A stretch of 64,000 nucleotides of DNA from an uncultured Alphaproteobacteria bacterium (GTDB lineage: Bacteria; Pseudomonadota; Alphaproteobacteria; HIMB59). Of the stretch, positions 1 to 8,448 are shown piece by piece; within the stretch, counting starts at the first letter, position 1, and every line of letters starts with the position of its first letter. The notes beneath the pieces were generated by a model. That model searched no databases. It was given only the letters and a program-made list of their open reading frames with translations, and had not been told where the DNA came from. The stretch is taken from positions 1 to 64,000 of the forward strand of contig CABYSX010000002.1 of assembly GCA_902521795.1 (NCBI GenBank). The letters run 5' to 3'. The position numbers and the translations under genes were made by a program.

Positions 1-989
1 TGATTACTTACTATTTGAAGTAATTTTGATTTAGAAGTTTTTAATGCAGATATAAAGTAAATGTTTAAGGAAGAATAGTAATTATGATTTGACGAGAGAT
101 ATTTTAGAAACATCTGTTGATATAAAGACTTATTTTCTATCAAATCAATTTTATTTACCAAGACTAAAAATGGTTTATTTCTTTTAGACAAAGATCCTAT
201 TAAAGATAAATCCAATCTTGACTCAGAATTAGCGTCCAATAAAAGAACTAATAGTGATGATTTTTTTATAAAATGTTCAGATTGTTCAAGTGAGAGTTTT
301 TCAAAATCAAGATTTTTCCTATTAGACCTACTTCTGATAAAGCCTGCTGTATCAATAAATTCTAAAGTTTGATTTTTATATTTAATATCCCAGTTAACAG
401 AGTCACGGGTTGTATGGAGATGAGGTGACGTCTTTGATAGAGATATATTCATTATTTTATTAAAAAGTGTTGATTTACCTGTATTTTCTTTACCAAAAAT
501 AGCTATTCTTTTTTTTTTTACAACATCACTGTTTGAAGTTTGTTTTTTATTCTCATTGGATAAATATTTTTTTAGTGTTGTTAGGTTGTCTGAGTAACTT
601 GTAAAAATTTTATCAAACAAATTTGAGATATAATCTTTCTTATTAATTTCTTTAAATGAGAAAAGTAAAAGATTAAATTTTTTAGAGTGTATATGTTTAC
701 AAATTTTTAAATCTTCGTTAGTGAAAGATGAGGTTATATATATAAAATTAATATTATCTAAACTAAGTTCTGAAATTTTGTTTAGAAGGTTAGTAAAGTC
801 ACTAAATTTATAAAAACCTGGTGTGTCATATATATTATATTCAAAGTTTTCCGATAAAATATTTTTTCTAATTACATCAATTGTAGTATTAGCTTTGGGA
901 TTAGATATTGTTTTATGTGTGTTAGAAAAAAGATTAAAAAGATAAGACTTTCCTTCATTAACTTTACCAATAATAAAATAATTATTCAC
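1..989 (-). CDS. der: GTPase Der (EngA), 3' end cut off by window edge
   Basis: About 329 N-terminal residues of a tandem-GTPase ribosome-assembly factor are visible; the family is usually 440-490 residues, so the C-terminal KH-like domain lies outside the window. The second G domain is intact: GKENTGKST near residue 166, DTAG near 213, NKID near 279 and SAL near 314. The first G domain keeps a P-loop (GKVNEGKS near residue 8) and DTPG near 55 but has no NKxD directly after its fourth strand; an NKKD occurs a few residues later. The GTG start at 989 is preceded at once by an in-frame stop, so no longer start is possible. It overlaps the end of the bamB-like gene by 8 bases. The yfgM-bamB-der order also occurs in Gammaproteobacteria. 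Identity is clear; the weak first G domain is unusual. Confidence 0.88.
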   Translation of the reverse strand, partial: MNNYFIIGKVNEGKSYLFNLFSNTHKTISNPKANTTIDVIRKNILSENFEYNIYDTPGFYKFSDFTNLLNKISELSLDNINFIYITSSFTNEDLKICKHIHSKKFNLLLFSFKEINKKDYISNLFDKIFTSYSDNLTTLKKYLSNENKKQTSNSDVVKKKRIAIFGKENTGKSTLFNKIMNISLSKTSPHLHTTRDSVNWDIKYKNQTLEFIDTAGFIRSRSNRKNLDFEKLSLEQSEHFIKKSSLLVLLLDANSESRLDLSLIGSLSKRNKPFLVLVNKIDLIENKSLYQQMFLKYLSSNHNYYSSLNIYFISALKTSKSKLLQIVSN

Positions 990-2169
990 TTAATTTAAAA
1001 AGACTTTTGTCATCTTTTAAATATATAATTTGATCTTCAAAATAAACTTCAACATTACCTTTAAATTTATTTTTATAAAAACTATCTTCTTTTTTTTCAT
1101 TTAGATTTATTTTGCTAATACCTTCTTCTGAAATTAAATGAATATTTCCCTGGATACTAAAAATTGATCTAGGTGATTTTTTATTATGAGTATATGAGTT
1201 TAGCATATTTCCTTTATTGGATAAAATTAGAATATTATCAGGAGTCAATAGAATTAAATATCCATCATTAGAAAAAAGATAACTTAAAATGGTCTTATTG
1301 ATATCAAGTTCCCAAAGTATATCTGAAGAGACTGGGTTAAATACTGCAATTTTTCCTGAACGATCTAAGAAGTACAAATATTCATTGTGACTAAAAGGGC
1401 TATCTGCAAGTACATTAAAAACTCCTAATGATGAGAGTATATTTAGGTCCTCCAATATGTAATTATTGAAATACTCATAATTGTTTTTGCTTAAAGTAAT
1501 TAAAGTGCTTGTGTTGAAAAGGTAATATAAATTTTTTTGGTCTTCAAATATATTTGATTTTATAGATATACCAGGTACAGAAGAAAAATTATCTTTTTTC
1601 GTTATAGAAAAATCGTCTAGCATCATTTCATAAATATCACCATAAACACCGAATAATATTAAACTTTTATCTAAAACAATTGGGATTATGTTAGTATAAA
1701 ATTCATGGTCAGCAATATTAATAACATTTTGACCATCTATTACAAATAAACGAGATCTATTCGTTAATATATAAACTTCACCTTTATGTCCAAAGATATG
1801 AAGAACTTTTTCTTCTTTGTTTAAATTCAATTTGTAATCATAGTTGTTATTTTCACTATTTTTACTTATTACATGAATACTTTTGTCTTTACTTAAAATA
1901 ATTTTACCCTGTAGAAAACTAATAACAGAATTTGTATCCGTATTAATGATTTTATCTAATTTTAAGTTATCAATTGTTAAAGGTGGATTAGTAAATCTAG
2001 GAAAAATAATATTACCAAATTCAACTTCTGAGATATAAGTATCATCTTGAGCGTTTGAGAAAATTTCATTGACTTCATTTGTAGGTGTATAATCTGGATC
2101 AACTGTACCTAGATATTGATTACAGGAAGATAAGGCTACAAAAAAAATTATAATTTTAATTTTTTTCAT
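982..2169 (-). CDS. bamB: Outer membrane assembly lipoprotein, BamB-like beta-propeller
   Basis: A 395-residue protein with a lipoprotein signal peptide (short basic start, hydrophobic stretch, lipobox LSSC with Cys16). The rest alternates short beta strands with repeated motifs of the type 'ILTPDNILILSNKG' and 'LYFLDRSGKIAVF', as in PQQ-like propellers. BamB supports the BAM complex that inserts beta-barrel proteins into the outer membrane. Sequence identity to known BamB looks low, so the call rests on lipobox, length, repeat pattern and position directly before der and after a yfgM-like gene, the same order as in E. coli. Its start overlaps the end of the yfgM-like gene by 14 bases. It could be another PQQ-like lipoprotein, but synteny argues for BamB. 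Confidence 0.7.
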   Translation of the reverse strand: MKKIKIIIFFVALSSCNQYLGTVDPDYTPTNEVNEIFSNAQDDTYISEVEFGNIIFPRFTNPPLTIDNLKLDKIINTDTNSVISFLQGKIILSKDKSIHVISKNSENNNYDYKLNLNKEEKVLHIFGHKGEVYILTNRSRLFVIDGQNVINIADHEFYTNIIPIVLDKSLILFGVYGDIYEMMLDDFSITKKDNFSSVPGISIKSNIFEDQKNLYYLFNTSTLITLSKNNYEYFNNYILEDLNILSSLGVFNVLADSPFSHNEYLYFLDRSGKIAVFNPVSSDILWELDINKTILSYLFSNDGYLILLTPDNILILSNKGNMLNSYTHNKKSPRSIFSIQGNIHLISEEGISKINLNEKKEDSFYKNKFKGNVEVYFEDQIIYLKDDKSLFKLSE

Positions 2170-2641
2170 TAGATAATCTTTTGACAGCTTTAATAAAGAA
2201 ATTATTTAAATTATCTTTTTCAGACTCACTAAATTCATAGTTATTAATATTTAGATTATATAAGTATATTTTTGCTATCTCGTTAAAAGTAAAATTATCA
2301 TCTAAAGACAGGGATTTGATCATATCTTCATCTAAATCATTTATAGCTTTTTTTAATAATAAGATATCTTTGTCAATTTTTTTATATCGATCTAAGTTTT
2401 CTATAGAGGTTAATTTTAGATCACTGAAAAAAGAGACATTCGGTTTATCTAAGCTAGACAAATAATAAAGTTTTTCATCAATATTTGTATTTTCTTCGTT
2501 ATATAGGTTAGCTAAAAAAATATCGAATAATTTTTCATCCTCTTTATTATTATTTTGAATTATAAAAAATGAGGTAACAACTATTAAAATAGATACAATT
2601 CCAATTAAAGATATGTTTCTTTTTGTAACTAACTTTTCCAT
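2156..2641 (-). CDS. YfgM-like membrane-anchored protein
   Basis: 161 residues: a short basic N terminus, one transmembrane helix at about residues 10-29, then a helical periplasmic part rich in Asp, Glu, Asn and Lys. This is the layout of YfgM/TPR_21 proteins, which work with periplasmic chaperones near the Sec translocon and BAM. TPR motifs are not obvious by eye, so the family call leans on architecture and on its place just upstream of bamB and der. It overlaps both neighbours (13 bases with the thioredoxin-fold gene, 14 with bamB), pointing to one transcript with coupled translation. It is shorter than E. coli YfgM (about 206 residues). Confidence 0.55.
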   Translation of the reverse strand: MEKLVTKRNISLIGIVSILIVVTSFFIIQNNNKEDEKLFDIFLANLYNEENTNIDEKLYYLSSLDKPNVSFFSDLKLTSIENLDRYKKIDKDILLLKKAINDLDEDMIKSLSLDDNFTFNEIAKIYLYNLNINNYEFSESEKDNLNNFFIKAVKRLSNEKN

Positions 2642-3177
2642 TTAATTGAACATCCCATACTTGGATATTGTTGGCTTGAACAATATCCTTTGGCTATACT
2701 TTCTTCAACTGCAGAATAAAGTTCTGGGTCTCCCATAGAAGGGTTCTTTCCGTTAGAGTCTAGCCTTCCTCTATACTTGAGTTTTTTTTCATTATTAAAG
2801 AAATAAAACTCGGGTGTGCATTGAGCATCAAATGATTTAGCTATTGATTGAGTATTATCAACAATGTAATCAAATTTAAATTTTGCCCTAGATATTTGTT
2901 TCAAAAGATATTGATCATGGTCTTCTTTATAAGCACTTTGATCATTTGACATGAAGGCTATGGAGTTAACATTTATATTTTTAAGTCTTTGGGTTTCACT
3001 AGAGATTTTATTTTCAATAGATCTTACATAAGGGCAATGGTTACAAATAAACATCACTAATAAGCCATTTATATCAAATGAGTCATAGAAAGAGCCTTGA
3101 TCACCAATCAAATTTGAAAATTGGAAATTATTTGGCTGCCAATCAAAATTACAGCTTGATGAATTTAAAAGTACCAT
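2629..3177 (-). CDS. Thioredoxin-fold protein with CNHCP motif
   Basis: 182 residues of the AhpC/TSA-thioredoxin superfamily. The strand VMFICNHCPY at about residues 41-50 puts a CxxC pair at Cys45 and Cys48, and 'CTPEFYFF' further on supplies the cis-proline region. There is no signal peptide, so a cytoplasmic thiol-disulfide or peroxide-related role is likely. Several extra cysteines lie near the C terminus. This subgroup is widespread in bacteria as 'thioredoxin family protein', without an assigned substrate. It is the first gene of the operon leading to yfgM, bamB and der, and its start lies 15 bases from the divergent DUF2794 gene. Confidence 0.75.
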   Translation of the reverse strand: MVLLNSSSCNFDWQPNNFQFSNLIGDQGSFYDSFDINGLLVMFICNHCPYVRSIENKISSETQRLKNINVNSIAFMSNDQSAYKEDHDQYLLKQISRAKFKFDYIVDNTQSIAKSFDAQCTPEFYFFNNEKKLKYRGRLDSNGKNPSMGDPELYSAVEESIAKGYCSSQQYPSMGCSIKWKS

Positions 3178-3192
3178 TTAACATAATATATA

Positions 3193-3519
3193 TTGAAAAT
3201 TTTAAACATAAATAAAAATTATAACGACACAATTCCAAAAAAAACATTTCAATATATTCTTAATACTTATTCTTATGGTCTTTCAAAAAATATATGGAGA
3301 AATTATTCAATTCAAACCCATGATACTAATTTTAAAAAGACAAAGATAACTTTTTATAAATCTAATTTTTCCTTTCCAATAATTAAAATTGTTTACTCAA
3401 AAAAATTTGATAAAGAGATATTTGAAATAAATTATAAAAATAAAAAATTAAATTTTAATACTATATCTTCTTTAAATACTTGGATTAAAAATTACTTTTT
3501 TTCTAAACCTAGTATATAA
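3193..3519 (+). CDS. DUF2794 family protein
   Basis: 108 residues. The pattern 'ILNTYSYGL..NIWRNYSI' followed by a basic beta-rich part and 'FPIIKIVYSKK' matches the alphaproteobacterial DUF2794 family (canonical 'IL..YG..V..G.WRDYAI'). Its function is unknown. The reading frame opens with TTG at 3193; no ATG lies nearby in frame, so TTG is the best start. There are only 15 bases to the divergent thioredoxin-fold gene, and its 3' end overlaps rlmE on the other strand by 28 bases. It is very rich in Asn and Lys, as expected from the base composition. Confidence 0.68.
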   Translation: MKILNINKNYNDTIPKKTFQYILNTYSYGLSKNIWRNYSIQTHDTNFKKTKITFYKSNFSFPIIKIVYSKKFDKEIFEINYKNKKLNFNTISSLNTWIKNYFFSKPSI

Positions 3520-4091
3520 ATTTCTTTTGATTTTTTATCAGAAGCTGCTGGCTTAATATACAATGTTTTAAGGAAATGACTTTTTATAAATATAAATAAT
3601 TTTTCTGTATCTTCTCCTTGAAAATTTTTAACCAAAAAATTTCCACCTTTATTTAAATATTTTTTAATTAACTGTGCTGAAAGGATACTTAAATTGTAAC
3701 TATTCGTTTGATCTAAAAATTGATTTCCACTTGTATTAGGTGCAATGTCAGAAATTATTGAGTCGAAAGTATATTTACTTTTTGTGAATAGTTTATGTAT
3801 AGCACTGGTGTCTTTTAAATCCATTATGCAAAACGTTAATTTTCCTTCAAGCTGATGATCAATGGGTAGTAAATCGATTCCAACTATTTTATTTTTCGGG
3901 TTTTTTTTTAGAATGTATTGTGTCCAGCCCCCTGGAGAACAACCTACATCTAATATTTTTTTTTGATTTTTGAATAAATTATATTTTTTATCTATTTCCT
4001 CTAATTTATAATAAGCCCTTGAAATTAAATCATTTTTCTTTGCTTTAATGTAAAAAGGATCTTTTTTTCTGGTTTTATACCACTGTTTCAT
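3492..4091 (-). CDS. rlmE: 23S rRNA 2'-O-ribose methyltransferase RlmE (FtsJ/RrmJ)
   Basis: 199 residues, close to the E. coli enzyme (209). It methylates U2552 of 23S rRNA using S-adenosylmethionine during large-subunit assembly. The SAM-binding motif 'LDVGCSPGGW' lies near residues 47-56. The catalytic K-D-K-E set falls at Lys29, Asp115, Lys155 and Glu190, each exactly nine residues before its E. coli counterpart (38, 124, 164, 199), which is strong evidence of function. The gene ends inside the 3' end of DUF2794 on the opposite strand. Upstream it diverges from the RND efflux genes across 64 bases. Confidence 0.95.
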   Translation of the reverse strand: MKQWYKTRKKDPFYIKAKKNDLISRAYYKLEEIDKKYNLFKNQKKILDVGCSPGGWTQYILKKNPKNKIVGIDLLPIDHQLEGKLTFCIMDLKDTSAIHKLFTKSKYTFDSIISDIAPNTSGNQFLDQTNSYNLSILSAQLIKKYLNKGGNFLVKNFQGEDTEKLFIFIKSHFLKTLYIKPAASDKKSKEIYILGLEKK

Positions 4092-4111
4092 TTAATTTTA
4101 CTCATAATCTG

Positions 4112-4131
4112 ATATGTATTCGTCTACATAT
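4112..4131. promoter_or_regulatory. Perfect inverted repeat, possible repressor operator
   Basis: ATATGTA, six bases, then TACATAT: a perfect 7-base inverted repeat in the 64-base gap between rlmE and the efflux adaptor gene. Its position before an efflux operon suggests a TetR- or MarR-type operator. No regulator gene is nearby, so this is inference only. Confidence 0.35.
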
Positions 4132-4155
4132 ACTTAAATAGGTTAAATATATTCC

Positions 4156-5058
4156 ATGTCATCTTTTTTAAAAAAATTCACATTAATTATTACTTTCACA
4201 TTTATCTATTCTTTATGTTACTCCTCAGATTGGGGTAGCCAAGAAAAAACAGAAGAAAAATTATTCTCCGTTGAGGTTATAGATTCCTCTGCGCAAACAA
4301 TTAAAGATAGTATTGATTTTAGCTCAACAACTGAAGCTTTCAGAAGAATTGAAATTAAAAGTGAGGTTATGACGACAATTGAAAAGGTTTTAGTCAAGGC
4401 TGGTTCTAAAGTAAACAAAGGGCAACATATTGTCGAATTAGATGATTACAAAACAAATGCAGATTTATATAAACTAAATCTATTGTCTCAAAGTGAATTT
4501 GATAAATACGCTCTTTTTGCACCCTTTGGTGGATTACTTTTAGATGGTCATAAAATTGCAGGGGAACTTGTCATGCCAGGTGAAAAGGTCTATGAAATTA
4601 TTGATCTCAACTCACTAAAGATATTTGGTTATATAAACGAAAATGAAATTCTTGATGTTTCTTTAGATAATAAAGTAGAAGTAACAATCCTAAATGAAAA
4701 AGTTAAAGGAAAAATAGATTATATTTCACCTATCTCTGATCCAGAAACTAAAACCTTTGAAATTGTTGTTAAAGTTGATAATAAAAACCTTCGTTATAAA
4801 GATGGCTTGTCATCAATGATTTCAATAGTAAAAGGGAATGTTCTTGCTCATAAAATTTCACCGTCAATTTTAGCTTTAGGCGACTCAGGAGAATTAGGTG
4901 TTAAAATTATAGACTCCGATGATACAGTTCAATTTAAAGAAGTTAATGTTATAGAAGACACCTCTGATTACATGTTGGTTTCTGGATTGAGCCAGAAAGA
5001 AAAAATTATAATTGTTGGCCAACAGTATGTGTCTTCAGGAGAAAAAGTTAGTTATTAA
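4156..5058 (+). CDS. RND efflux periplasmic adaptor (membrane fusion protein)
   Basis: 300 residues with a cleavable signal peptide (about residues 1-23). It has the two lipoyl half-motifs of HlyD/AcrA-type adaptors: 'IEIKSEV...VKAGSKVNKGQ' at about 66-97 and 'FAPFGGLL' onward at about 121-150, followed by the beta-barrel and membrane-proximal parts. Only about 23 residues separate the half-motifs, where most adaptors have 60 or more forming the alpha hairpin that touches the outer-membrane channel. The pump gene follows after 6 bases, so the pair is an operon. No TolC gene lies in the window. The substrate cannot be told. Confidence 0.85.
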   Translation: MSSFLKKFTLIITFTFIYSLCYSSDWGSQEKTEEKLFSVEVIDSSAQTIKDSIDFSSTTEAFRRIEIKSEVMTTIEKVLVKAGSKVNKGQHIVELDDYKTNADLYKLNLLSQSEFDKYALFAPFGGLLLDGHKIAGELVMPGEKVYEIIDLNSLKIFGYINENEILDVSLDNKVEVTILNEKVKGKIDYISPISDPETKTFEIVVKVDNKNLRYKDGLSSMISIVKGNVLAHKISPSILALGDSGELGVKIIDSDDTVQFKEVNVIEDTSDYMLVSGLSQKEKIIIVGQQYVSSGEKVSY

Positions 5059-5064
5059 TTATTT

Positions 5065-8000
5065 ATGAGCTTAGTCAACTTAGCTAGTCAATACTATAGA
5101 ACTACTATTTCAATTTTTCTATTTGTAATAGTTAGTGGATCTTTGGTTTTTAATAATATTCCAAAAGAGTCCTCTCCAGACGTCAGTCTTCCTTATATAT
5201 ATGTGTCTCTTGGCTTAACAGGAATTTCCCCTGAAGACTCTGAAAAACTTTTAATTAAACCAGTTGAAGATGAAGTCTCTAATATCGAAGGAAAAAAAGA
5301 AATGACCAGCACTTCCTATCAGGGTGGTGGAAATGTTTTATTGGAGTTTGATGCAGGTTTTGATCCAGATCAAGCACTTTTAGATACCAGAGAACAAGTA
5401 GATAGAGCTAAATCAGATTTACCTGATGATGCAGATGAACCTAAAGTCAGTGAAGTAAATATAAGTTTATTTCCCATTTTAGTTGTTTCTATTAGCGGTG
5501 ATATATCTGAATTTTTGTTAAAGAAAATATCTAATGATTTAAAAGATAAAATTCAATCATTGCCAAATGTCTTAGAAGTAAATATTGGTGGGGAACGAGA
5601 AGAACAACTAGATATTATTATAGATCAGAATAAAATTGAAGCCTATGGTTTAAATCTAAATGAAATTTTAAATTTTGTTCGATCTAATAACCAAATAGTT
5701 TCAGCAGGAAACCTCGATACGGGAGATGGAAGATTTGTGATTAAAATTCCTGGCCTTTATGAAAGCCTGAATGATGTTTTTAATACACCCATTAAAGTTA
5801 ATGATAAAAAGACAATTAAGTTTAAAGATATAGCTCAACTCAAAAGAACATTTAAAGATCCTGAAAAGTTTGCTCGATTAAATAATAAATCAGCATTTAC
5901 TCTTGAAATTTCTAAAAGAATTGGTGCAAACATTGTGGATACAGTGGATCAAGTAAAACAATTAGTAGAGGAAGAACAAAAAATTCTACCTTCAAAAATT
6001 AATATTACTTTCTCTGGAGATGAATCTGTGAATATCAAAGGTATGTTAAGTGATCTTCAAAATAACGTAATTTTTTCAATTATACTTGTTATGAGTGTTG
6101 TAGTTATTTTTCTTGGTATAAGGTCTAGCTTACTTGTTGGCTTAGCGGTACCAGGTTCTTTTTTATCGTCTATTTTAATTCTTTACTCACTTGGATTTAC
6201 GATCAATATGGTTGTTTTGTTTGGATTAATACTCTCTGTTGGGCTTTTAGTAGATGGCGCAGTGGTTGTTGTTGAATATGCTCAAAGAAAAATACAAGAG
6301 GGTATGGGGCTGGCTGAATCATACATTAAAGCAGCCTCAAGAATGTCACTTCCCATAATGGCTTCAACGTTTACGACAATTGCGGCTTTTATACCTTTGC
6401 TATTTTGGCCAGGAACCACAGGTGGTTTTATGAAATACATCCCAATAACAGTAATATCTGTATTGGGATCAAGCTTAGCAATGGCCTTAATTGTTATTCC
6501 TATTATTGGAACTCAAGCCTATAAAATAAAAAACCTTTTTTTCTTTTTTGTAATTCCTTTAATTCTATTTGGTGTAATTAACTTTGTTGCATTCAATTTC
6601 TTATCGCAATTAAAATTTGATAATTATTTAAATATGGGTGTTAAAGCTATAACAACGATCTCAATTGGAGTTATTTTATTTTTTCTATTTAGATACATTA
6701 AAAATAAAGGCTTTTTTCAAAAAATGATTATTCCTCGATTAAATGCTGATGATGATGAGGACTTAACTGATTTATCTAAAGTTGGTTTTTTTACAAAAAT
6801 TTACCTCTTTATTTTGAAGCTTTGTATTAACAATCCAATAAAAATACTTTTTCTATCATTGGTTTTATTAATTGGAATTTATGGCGCTTACGGAAAATAT
6901 GGAAAGGGAGTTACTTTTTTCCCCTCAGTTGAAGCAGAAAATACTAAAGTAATCATCTATGCTACAGGTAATCTTTCAGTCTTAGAAAAAGACCGACTTG
7001 TATCTAAAGTAGAAACAAAGGTTCTAAACTTACAACAAAAAAATAATGAGTTTGAGTCTGTTTATACTACTTCTGGAAATGTTGAAAATAGGCAAGAAAG
7101 TTCCCCTGATATAATTGGTTTTATAGATATAGAATTCAAAGATTGGGATAAAAGAAGAAAAGCAGATACGATAATCTCCGAATTAAGAAAAGAAACATCT
7201 ACAATTCCTGGGATTAAAGTCGAAACTAGAACTTTAAGAGCAGGGCCTCCAAGAGGCAAACCGATTGAAATAAATTTAACTTCTTTAGACCCTAAAATTA
7301 CCGTTCAAGAATTGAAAAGAATTGAAAAATATCTCTCTAGCATATCTGGCTTAAAAGACTTAGAGACGTCCCTCCCTTCACCTAGTATTGAGTATGAACT
7401 TTACGTTGATAGAGAAGAAGCTGCTAAATATGGTGCCAGTATATCAATCATAGGCAACACGATAAAACTTCTAACAAGTGGTCTTAAATTAAGTGAATTT
7501 AGACCTGATGATAGTGATGAGTCCATACCCATCTATCTTAGATTACCCAAAGAGCAGAGAACTATTGATCAATTAGATAATATAAAGATACCAACATCTT
7601 CAGGTTACGTTCCAATTTCAAATTTTACTAAAATTGAGACAAATCAAGAGACAGGTAATCTGACAAGGGTTGAACAAAACAGAATTGAAACGATTAAATC
7701 AGACGTTACAAGATTTTATCAAACAGATGCATATGTTAGATTAATCAAACATTGGCTTGGGATAGAAAAATTTAATATTCCAAATAACTTTGGTTTAGAG
7801 ATACCCGAATTTAATTCAGCTAATATTGACCCTAGAGTAAAGATAGAATTTAAAGGCGAAGACGAAAGTCAAAATAAATCCAAGGCTTTTTTACAAAAAG
7901 CGTTTTTGATTGCAGTATTTTTAATGGGCCTAATTCTTTTGACACAATTTAATAGTTTTAGTAGCACTTTACTAATTCTATTTGCTGTTATTATGTCAAC

Positions 8001-8448
8001 AGTTGGTGTTGTTTTAGGATTGTTGATTACAAAACAACCTTTTGGAATTGTAATGAGTGGTATTGGCGTAATTTCTTTAGCAGGAATAGTTGTCAACAAC
8101 AATATAGTTTTAATCGATACCTTTGATCGATTAATAAAAAAAACAAATAATGCTAAAGATGCTATTCTAATGACAGGAGCTCAAAGATTAAGACCAGTTT
8201 TGTTGACAACGACTACAACAGTTTTAGGTTTGCTTCCTATGGCTTTGAAATTAAATATCAACTTTGTTAATCTTGAATATACCTACAATTCACCAGATAC
8301 CCAATGGTGGGTAGATTTATCTAGGGCTATTGTATTTGGTCTTCTTTTTTCTACTCTGTTAACATTACTAGTAACACCATCAGCATTGATGCTTAAATCA
8401 AAATATTTAACTAACTCTTCTAAAAAAAGTAAAAAAGTAAGTAAGTAA
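5065..8448 (+). CDS. RND-family efflux transporter, inner-membrane pump
   Basis: 1127 residues, AcrB-like: TM1, a large periplasmic porter part, TM2-6, a central loop, then a second repeat. The TM4 motif reads GLLVDGAVVVVE with Asp397 followed by Gly398, where AcrB has two aspartates. In the second repeat 'GIVVNNNIVLID' lacks the lysine of the AcrB proton relay. Two further hydrophobic stretches at about 491-513 and 524-543 sit between the usual TM6 and TM7, giving about 14 membrane segments by eye. The C-terminal tail is a Ser/Lys-rich run. The gene probably exports lipophilic compounds, but the substrate is unknown. Its last 42 bases overlap pssA on the opposite strand. Confidence 0.9.
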   Translation: MSLVNLASQYYRTTISIFLFVIVSGSLVFNNIPKESSPDVSLPYIYVSLGLTGISPEDSEKLLIKPVEDEVSNIEGKKEMTSTSYQGGGNVLLEFDAGFDPDQALLDTREQVDRAKSDLPDDADEPKVSEVNISLFPILVVSISGDISEFLLKKISNDLKDKIQSLPNVLEVNIGGEREEQLDIIIDQNKIEAYGLNLNEILNFVRSNNQIVSAGNLDTGDGRFVIKIPGLYESLNDVFNTPIKVNDKKTIKFKDIAQLKRTFKDPEKFARLNNKSAFTLEISKRIGANIVDTVDQVKQLVEEEQKILPSKINITFSGDESVNIKGMLSDLQNNVIFSIILVMSVVVIFLGIRSSLLVGLAVPGSFLSSILILYSLGFTINMVVLFGLILSVGLLVDGAVVVVEYAQRKIQEGMGLAESYIKAASRMSLPIMASTFTTIAAFIPLLFWPGTTGGFMKYIPITVISVLGSSLAMALIVIPIIGTQAYKIKNLFFFFVIPLILFGVINFVAFNFLSQLKFDNYLNMGVKAITTISIGVILFFLFRYIKNKGFFQKMIIPRLNADDDEDLTDLSKVGFFTKIYLFILKLCINNPIKILFLSLVLLIGIYGAYGKYGKGVTFFPSVEAENTKVIIYATGNLSVLEKDRLVSKVETKVLNLQQKNNEFESVYTTSGNVENRQESSPDIIGFIDIEFKDWDKRRKADTIISELRKETSTIPGIKVETRTLRAGPPRGKPIEINLTSLDPKITVQELKRIEKYLSSISGLKDLETSLPSPSIEYELYVDREEAAKYGASISIIGNTIKLLTSGLKLSEFRPDDSDESIPIYLRLPKEQRTIDQLDNIKIPTSSGYVPISNFTKIETNQETGNLTRVEQNRIETIKSDVTRFYQTDAYVRLIKHWLGIEKFNIPNNFGLEIPEFNSANIDPRVKIEFKGEDESQNKSKAFLQKAFLIAVFLMGLILLTQFNSFSSTLLILFAVIMSTVGVVLGLLITKQPFGIVMSGIGVISLAGIVVNNNIVLIDTFDRLIKKTNNAKDAILMTGAQRLRPVLLTTTTTVLGLLPMALKLNINFVNLEYTYNSPDTQWWVDLSRAIVFGLLFSTLLTLLVTPSALMLKSKYLTNSSKKSKKVSK

